Below, piece after piece: positions 59,756-64,000 of a DNA stretch of 64,000 bases. This DNA is from Erythrobacteraceae bacterium E2-1 Yellow Sea (GTDB lineage Bacteria; Pseudomonadota; Alphaproteobacteria; Sphingomonadales; Sphingomonadaceae). A program made the translations under genes and the position numbers. The stretch covers positions 78,877-142,876 of the forward strand of contig JADCLP010000005.1 of NCBI GenBank assembly GCA_014983025.1, in the 5' to 3' direction. The notes beneath the pieces are model-generated. The model searched no databases and was not told where the DNA came from. It saw only the letters and a program-made list of their open reading frames with translations. How positions within the stretch are numbered: position 1 is the first letter of the stretch; every line of letters begins with the position of its first letter.

Positions 59756-62700
59756 ATGTGGCGGCCCCGATTGCGCCGCCAGAAACGGCGTTGACTGATC
59801 GGCTGGAGGCCGGTTTTGCCCCGCGCCTGGCCCCTGTCTATGCCGATTTGCGTGATGAGGTTCTGGCCTTCGCCGAAGATCGTGCCGGGCCAGAAACCGC
59901 GCGTCGCCATGCAGAGGTTCTGCTGCGCTATACGGTGCAGCAACACGATACCATTACGGCGCTGAACAAGGCGGAAACCCTGTTTCAGACACGCTTTGCC
60001 AGCGCAGTGGATGATGCAGAAGGCCGTGCTGCCATCGTGGATTTCGCGCGGGCATTGGGCGCGGATGAACAACGCATCCGGCGTGATATGCGCGCGCTGG
60101 ATAAATTTTTTGATGCCGATGCTGTACAGGAACGTTTCCGTAAACGCCTGGGCGAACGCCAGCGGGCACTGGCCTATGCATTGGAACGGCTGGGCCCTGT
60201 TGCGGGCGAGGCATTGGCGGCTGATCCCAGGGCAGCTTCTTCACCATTCTTCACCACCGAATTTCATGAATTGCTGGGGCAGATGCGCAGCTGGCATGGC
60301 GATCCACGCATCAGGCAGGCAGCACATGCCTGTTTCCGCCAGGCGGTGATTGGCTTTCATGGTAAAATCGAAGAATTCTGGCTCGACGTTTCGCTCAGCG
60401 CCACGCGCCGGGTTGCGTTGGACGAGACAGAGGATGTCTGGACCCAGTGCGGTGCGATCGATGCGCTGATGGCGCTTTCGCCAGAATCTGTGCCTGCGGT
60501 TGTTCAGCGCAGGCTCGCCAGTGATCCAGCCACGAAATCGGCGCAGGTGCGCGACAATGAATTGTTCGTGCGTCGCCATCTGGTGCGATTGGTGTGCCGC
60601 CATTTGGCTGAGCAGCCCAAGCTTGAGCCATCGCTTGGCAAGCTGGCCAATGATGCAGAAGGTGCGGTGCGCCAGGCTTTCGCCGATGCGTTGCACCTGC
60701 TTCCAAAAGAAGAAGCGGCAGCAGTGATGACGCGGCTGCGCACGGATCGTGATCCTCAGGTGCGCGCTGCAATTTTTTCCGATCCGGTCCGCATGCTGGA
60801 TGCAGTGGGGCCATCGGGCTTCATTCGGCATATCGAACGCATATGCGCCTTTGAGCAGGATGAATTTGTTCTGCGTATTGCGCTGGAGGCTGCCGCTGAA
60901 ACCGCCGCACTGCTGGCGGACTGTGGGCGGCAGGACTTGCCGGATTTGATCGCGCGGATGAATGCGGCCATTGCCACTCTGCGCGCTCGCCACTTGTCCT
61001 TCAAGATCATGCGCTGGGCGGCAGAGGCGCGTGAACGCATCTGGCTTTATAGCAATGAAGGTGCGCGCGAGATTGCGTTGCACCTGGCAGAGGCAGCGCA
61101 AGGTTTGCGTGAAGGGCAGACGCATGGCGTGCGCGGCATTCGGGCTGCGCTGAAGGATGATCGGGACAAGGTCGGGCGTGTCATGGCGGTGCTGGCGCAG
61201 CGCGATTTCGGCCTGTCGCTGCGACCGGCATTGCTTCCCCGTATCCAGCGCGGTGAGTATTTCCGCCCGCGCCTGTGGCGTATCCTGTTTGAATGGCGGC
61301 ACAGCGCCACCGATAAAAGGCAGGCCTTCCGCCATACGATTGCGCGCGATTTCTATGGTTCCATGATCGCCCCCAGCGCGCGCATGGCGGAACTTGCCCC
61401 CACCAAGGTGCCGGGTGAGCCATTGTTCGAATCGAAGGAAGGGGGTTGGCGCAATTACTTGCCGCTGCTGGACCAGGTGCTGACCGCGCTGGACCGGGGT
61501 GAAAGCCTGTCCATCTACACCGCAGAGGGGGTGACGCGGATAAATCCGCCTGCCAGCCTGTTGCGCCGGTTGCGCAGCTTTTGGGCCATCAGCGATCAAT
61601 TTGCTGCGCTGGCTGCATTGCGCAATCGTGACCCGGCGGAATATCTGGCGCGTCTGCGTAAATTGCGGGTGGAGGTGGAATTCGCACCACATGATGGGGT
61701 GGAGGATGCGCCCAACCCAGACATTGTGAAGCTGTTCAATTTCGGCGGTGTGGCACTGGCCCTGCCCGTGCTGTGGGAACGCGCGCTGGCCTATGTCTCA
61801 ACCGTTTACGAAAACAATCTTGCAGAGCTGGCGATCTTCATCGCGCTGGCCAGCCTGTGGTTCTTTGGCCGCCATGTGGTGCTGGGCTGGCGGGCGCGGC
61901 GCCTGCGTGAAGGGCTGTCATTGGTACTGGGCGGCTGGGGGACACGTGGCAAATCGGGCACAGAAAGGTTGAAGGCGGGGTTGGTCAACGCGCTTGGCCC
62001 CTCCATCGTTTCCAAGACCACCGGCTGCGAGGCGATGTTCCTGCTGGGCAATGCCTATGGCGATCTGACGGAAATGTTCCTGTTTCGCCCTTATGACAAA
62101 GCCACGATCTGGGAACAGTTCAACCTGCTCAAGACTTCGCGCGGTCTGGGTGCGCGGGTGTTCCTGTGGGAATGTATGGGCCTCAACCCTTCCTATGTCC
62201 GCGTATTGCAGCAGGATTGGATGCGTGATGATATTGGCACCATTACCAATACCTATCCCGATCATGAGGATGTGCAGGGCCCGGCCGGGCGCAATATTCC
62301 AGAGGTCATGTGCGAATTCATCCCGCATGATTCGCTGTTGCTGACGACCGAGGAAGAAATGCTGCCCATCCTGCAGCAGGGCGCGGAAAAGGCGGGCACG
62401 GAAATTCGTGCCATCGGGTGGAAACAGGCAGGGCTGATCCATCAGAGCCTGCTCGATCGGTTTCCCTATGAAGAACACCCGTTCAATATCGCGCTGGTCA
62501 CGGCCATGGGGGCGGAACTGGGCCTGTCCCATGATTTTTGCGTCAAGGAAATGTCAGACCGGGTGGTGGCCGATCTGGGCGTGCTCAAGACCTATCCGCG
62601 GTCAATGATTGAAGGGCGCACGCTGGAATTCGTGATGGGGCAATCGGCCAATGAACGCTTTGGCGCGATGGGCAATTGGAACCGCATGGGCTTTGCCGAT

Positions 62701-63837
62701 CACGATCTGTCGCGCGATCCAGAAATTTACATCACCACCGTGGTCAACAACCGTGCCGATCGTGTGCCGCGATCGCGCGTTTTCGCGCGCATCCTGGTAC
62801 AGGATGTGGCTGCAGATCGGCATTTCCTGATCGGCTCCAATATCGAAGGGCTTTTGGGCTTTATCGAAGAAGAATGGGGTGAATATGCGGCTGGACTGAC
62901 GCTGGCGCATGAAGGGGATGACCCACTTGCCAAGCTGGAAGAGCTGGCCAGGCAACAACGCATTCCTGTTAGCCCGCGCGAAGTGGAAGGGCGCATCGCG
63001 GCCATGCGACGCGATCCGGCGATTGCCGATGCATATGGCGATGCCATCGCCACGCATGAGGCGGAAATCCGCGAACTTCACCAGTCTTATGCCACCCTGC
63101 GCGATCAGTTGGCCAAGGGCGGCAGTCCCGCCGCGCATGATGGTGCCATGCGCGACCTGCTGGGCCGTGCGTTCCATGCCAAGCTGGTGCCCGTGCGTGA
63201 TTATTACATCAGTGGAGAGGCGATTGTGCGGCTGATTGCGCGCCAGACGCCGCCCGGCCTGGTGAACCGCATCATGGGTATGCAGAATATCAAGGGCACC
63301 GGGCTCGACTGGGTCTATCGCTGGCAGGCATGGGAGGCGGTTTGGAAGGCATGCCAGCAATTGCGCGAAGATGATGCAGGCGCTGTGGAACGCGGCTTTC
63401 GTATGCTCAGCTCATTTCAGGAATATGGCGTGTTAAGCGAGGCAGAAATGCGCGGCGCAAACGCCCATTTACGCACTACCAGCGATTTGCCGCCCGCGAT
63501 CACGCCGCAGCAGGTGGATGCACTAGAGGCGCGTTTGGAAGAGCAGCTGGCCGCATTGGCAGGCGAAGATGACGCGGGCGAGGGCGCCCATGATGTGCAG
63601 CAGGGGCGGTTGGCGGCGCTGGGTGCGCGCCTGCTGGATGTGGCAGAGGCGTTTCTGGATGCAGGTGATGCCGTGCGCCGTCGCAAGGCATCCGACCGTA
63701 TATATGATGCATTAATTGCCGAACAGATTTCCAGCCAGCGCGCCGCGGCAGAGCTGAAGAAGCTGACCAGTCGCCAGAAAGGCGGCTGGTTGGGCAAAAC
63801 ACTGAAAGACGGGTTGAAACTGGCTATGCGCCGCTGA
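59752..63837 (+). CDS. Giant CapB/PgsB-type ligase fusion protein
   Basis: A 1361-aa protein. Residues about 1-640 are helical and HEAT-like; a membrane segment lies at about 690-713; then a Mur-ligase/CapB domain with P-loop GTRGKS (730-735), KTTG, ECMGLNPSY (from 807), NTYPDHEDVQGP (833-844) and NNRADR (999-1004), all paralleling PgsB (GIRGKS, ECMAVNP, EDHMDVMGP, NCRADR). A further 300 residues of helical tail follow. PgsB is about 390 aa, so this is over three times larger. It uses ATP to form amide bonds, probably gamma-glutamyl. The start overlaps the previous stop (ATGA). Confidence 0.85.
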   Translation: MNVAAPIAPPETALTDRLEAGFAPRLAPVYADLRDEVLAFAEDRAGPETARRHAEVLLRYTVQQHDTITALNKAETLFQTRFASAVDDAEGRAAIVDFARALGADEQRIRRDMRALDKFFDADAVQERFRKRLGERQRALAYALERLGPVAGEALAADPRAASSPFFTTEFHELLGQMRSWHGDPRIRQAAHACFRQAVIGFHGKIEEFWLDVSLSATRRVALDETEDVWTQCGAIDALMALSPESVPAVVQRRLASDPATKSAQVRDNELFVRRHLVRLVCRHLAEQPKLEPSLGKLANDAEGAVRQAFADALHLLPKEEAAAVMTRLRTDRDPQVRAAIFSDPVRMLDAVGPSGFIRHIERICAFEQDEFVLRIALEAAAETAALLADCGRQDLPDLIARMNAAIATLRARHLSFKIMRWAAEARERIWLYSNEGAREIALHLAEAAQGLREGQTHGVRGIRAALKDDRDKVGRVMAVLAQRDFGLSLRPALLPRIQRGEYFRPRLWRILFEWRHSATDKRQAFRHTIARDFYGSMIAPSARMAELAPTKVPGEPLFESKEGGWRNYLPLLDQVLTALDRGESLSIYTAEGVTRINPPASLLRRLRSFWAISDQFAALAALRNRDPAEYLARLRKLRVEVEFAPHDGVEDAPNPDIVKLFNFGGVALALPVLWERALAYVSTVYENNLAELAIFIALASLWFFGRHVVLGWRARRLREGLSLVLGGWGTRGKSGTERLKAGLVNALGPSIVSKTTGCEAMFLLGNAYGDLTEMFLFRPYDKATIWEQFNLLKTSRGLGARVFLWECMGLNPSYVRVLQQDWMRDDIGTITNTYPDHEDVQGPAGRNIPEVMCEFIPHDSLLLTTEEEMLPILQQGAEKAGTEIRAIGWKQAGLIHQSLLDRFPYEEHPFNIALVTAMGAELGLSHDFCVKEMSDRVVADLGVLKTYPRSMIEGRTLEFVMGQSANERFGAMGNWNRMGFADHDLSRDPEIYITTVVNNRADRVPRSRVFARILVQDVAADRHFLIGSNIEGLLGFIEEEWGEYAAGLTLAHEGDDPLAKLEELARQQRIPVSPREVEGRIAAMRRDPAIADAYGDAIATHEAEIRELHQSYATLRDQLAKGGSPAAHDGAMRDLLGRAFHAKLVPVRDYYISGEAIVRLIARQTPPGLVNRIMGMQNIKGTGLDWVYRWQAWEAVWKACQQLREDDAGAVERGFRMLSSFQEYGVLSEAEMRGANAHLRTTSDLPPAITPQQVDALEARLEEQLAALAGEDDAGEGAHDVQQGRLAALGARLLDVAEAFLDAGDAVRRRKASDRIYDALIAEQISSQRAAAELKKLTSRQKGGWLGKTLKDGLKLAMRR

Positions 63838-63851
63838 CGGCCCGACTGGTA

Positions 63852-63923
63852 TCAGAAGCGGAAACCCACCCGCAGGCCCGCCCGCACGGCGTTCTTGTCA
63901 TATCGAATGTCATTGGAATCGCG
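63852..63923 (-). pseudogene. Outer-membrane beta-barrel protein, 3' end only
   Basis: The last 23 codons of a minus-strand gene; they end RYDKNAVRAGLRVGFRF then stop. The alternating pattern and terminal Phe are the C-terminal strand of an outer-membrane beta-barrel. Reading upstream, homology-like sequence stops exactly at 63924, where the IS6-type repeat begins, and the frame closes soon after. It converges on the CapB gene with only 14 bases between them. Confidence 0.65.
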
Positions 63924-64000
63924 GGCTCTGTTGCAAACATGGGGCACGGCCGCGCGGCGTCACCCAGTTGGGGGATTAGGCAGCATTGGCGAAATGCTTA
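63924..64000. mobile_element. End of an IS6-family insertion sequence (continues beyond window)
   Basis: GGCTCTGTTGCAAA (63924-63937) is the 14-bp terminal inverted repeat of IS6100-type elements (IS26 differs by one base). The inner bases differ from IS6100, so this is another family member. On the minus strand a frame ending KHFANAA stops at 63976-63978 and enters from beyond the edge, consistent with the transposase C-terminus. An 8-bp target copy would be GAATCGCG (63916-63923); the partner cannot be seen. Confidence 0.72.

Noticed and set aside
60241..61692. Long antisense open frame (483 codons) opposite the CapB-type gene
   Set aside because: Amino-acid make-up is the low-complexity type expected from the mirror of a high-GC gene, with no ribosome-binding site; the plus strand has clear CapB motifs.
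1..64000. CRISPR arrays, tRNA or rRNA genes, prophage or plasmid-type genes
   Set aside because: No regularly spaced repeats, cloverleaf-like segments, rRNA sequence or phage gene runs were seen in the intergenic regions; most gaps are under 300 bases.

Overview
The window looks like a chromosomal segment of a Sphingomonadales alphaproteobacterium (Sphingomonadaceae/Erythrobacteraceae type). The evidence is the gene order hemE-hemJ-rho-mnmE-mnmG-rsmG-parA-parB beside a probable origin, a proA-nadD-rsfS-rlmH-envC-ctpA cluster, and several alphaproteobacterial families (TrcR/DUF1013, DUF1491, DUF6489, DUF1192, bactofilin paired with M23). Base composition is moderately high GC and uniform. I see no rRNA, tRNA, CRISPR array or prophage.

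Layout. 1-1.9 kb: CBS protein, ErpA-type Fe-S carrier and exonuclease III on the plus strand. 1.9-8.4 kb: minus-strand run with a SleB-like wall hydrolase, hpf-ptsN-thioesterase-DUF1491, and the tightly overlapping ppsR-maf-aroE-coaE-dnaQ operon. 8.43-8.76 kb: the only gene-free stretch over 300 bases, a candidate oriC from which transcription diverges. 8.8-17.8 kb: hemE, hemJ, rho, mnmE, mnmG, rsmG, parA, parB, with three strong parS palindromes and one weak one. 17.8-28.7 kb: fRMsr-type GAF protein, PQQ-type sugar dehydrogenase, DUF815 ATPase, TsaC/Sua5, GIN-domain lipoprotein, CarD, 7Fe ferredoxin, S4 protein, SUV3-like helicase, M23 peptidase. 28.8-42.8 kb: hemB, two GNATs, gamma-carbonic anhydrase, DUF167, SulP transporter, truncated globin, clpA, DUF1192, quinone oxidoreductase, GST, LpxH-like phosphatase with a GT4 glycosyltransferase, TrcR, acyl-CoA ligase. 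42.9-52.2 kb: bactofilin/M23, proA, nadD, rsfS, rlmH, an EnvC-like protein, ctpA, dsbB, coq7 and a secreted protein.

The unusual part is 52.4-63.8 kb. Six plus-strand genes, stop-to-start coupled or separated by a few bases, encode a CHASE2 sensor that appears to lack the kinase histidine, a single-domain response regulator, an 854-aa membrane protein with two tandem PgsC/CapC-like units and a large soluble tail, a small membrane-anchored protein of unknown family, a membrane-anchored protein resembling zinc carboxypeptidase/poly-gamma-glutamate hydrolase folds, and a 1361-aa protein with a PgsB/CapB-type amide ligase domain behind about 690 extra residues and a membrane segment. This reads as a self-contained, signal-controlled synthase/exporter/trimming system for a polyglutamate-like or other amide-linked polymer, built differently from the Bacillus pgs/cap operon.

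Directly beyond it, the last 23 codons of a beta-barrel outer-membrane protein (minus strand) are cut off by a 14-bp IS6-family-type terminal repeat at 63924, so the right edge of the system has probably been rearranged by an insertion sequence that continues past the window.
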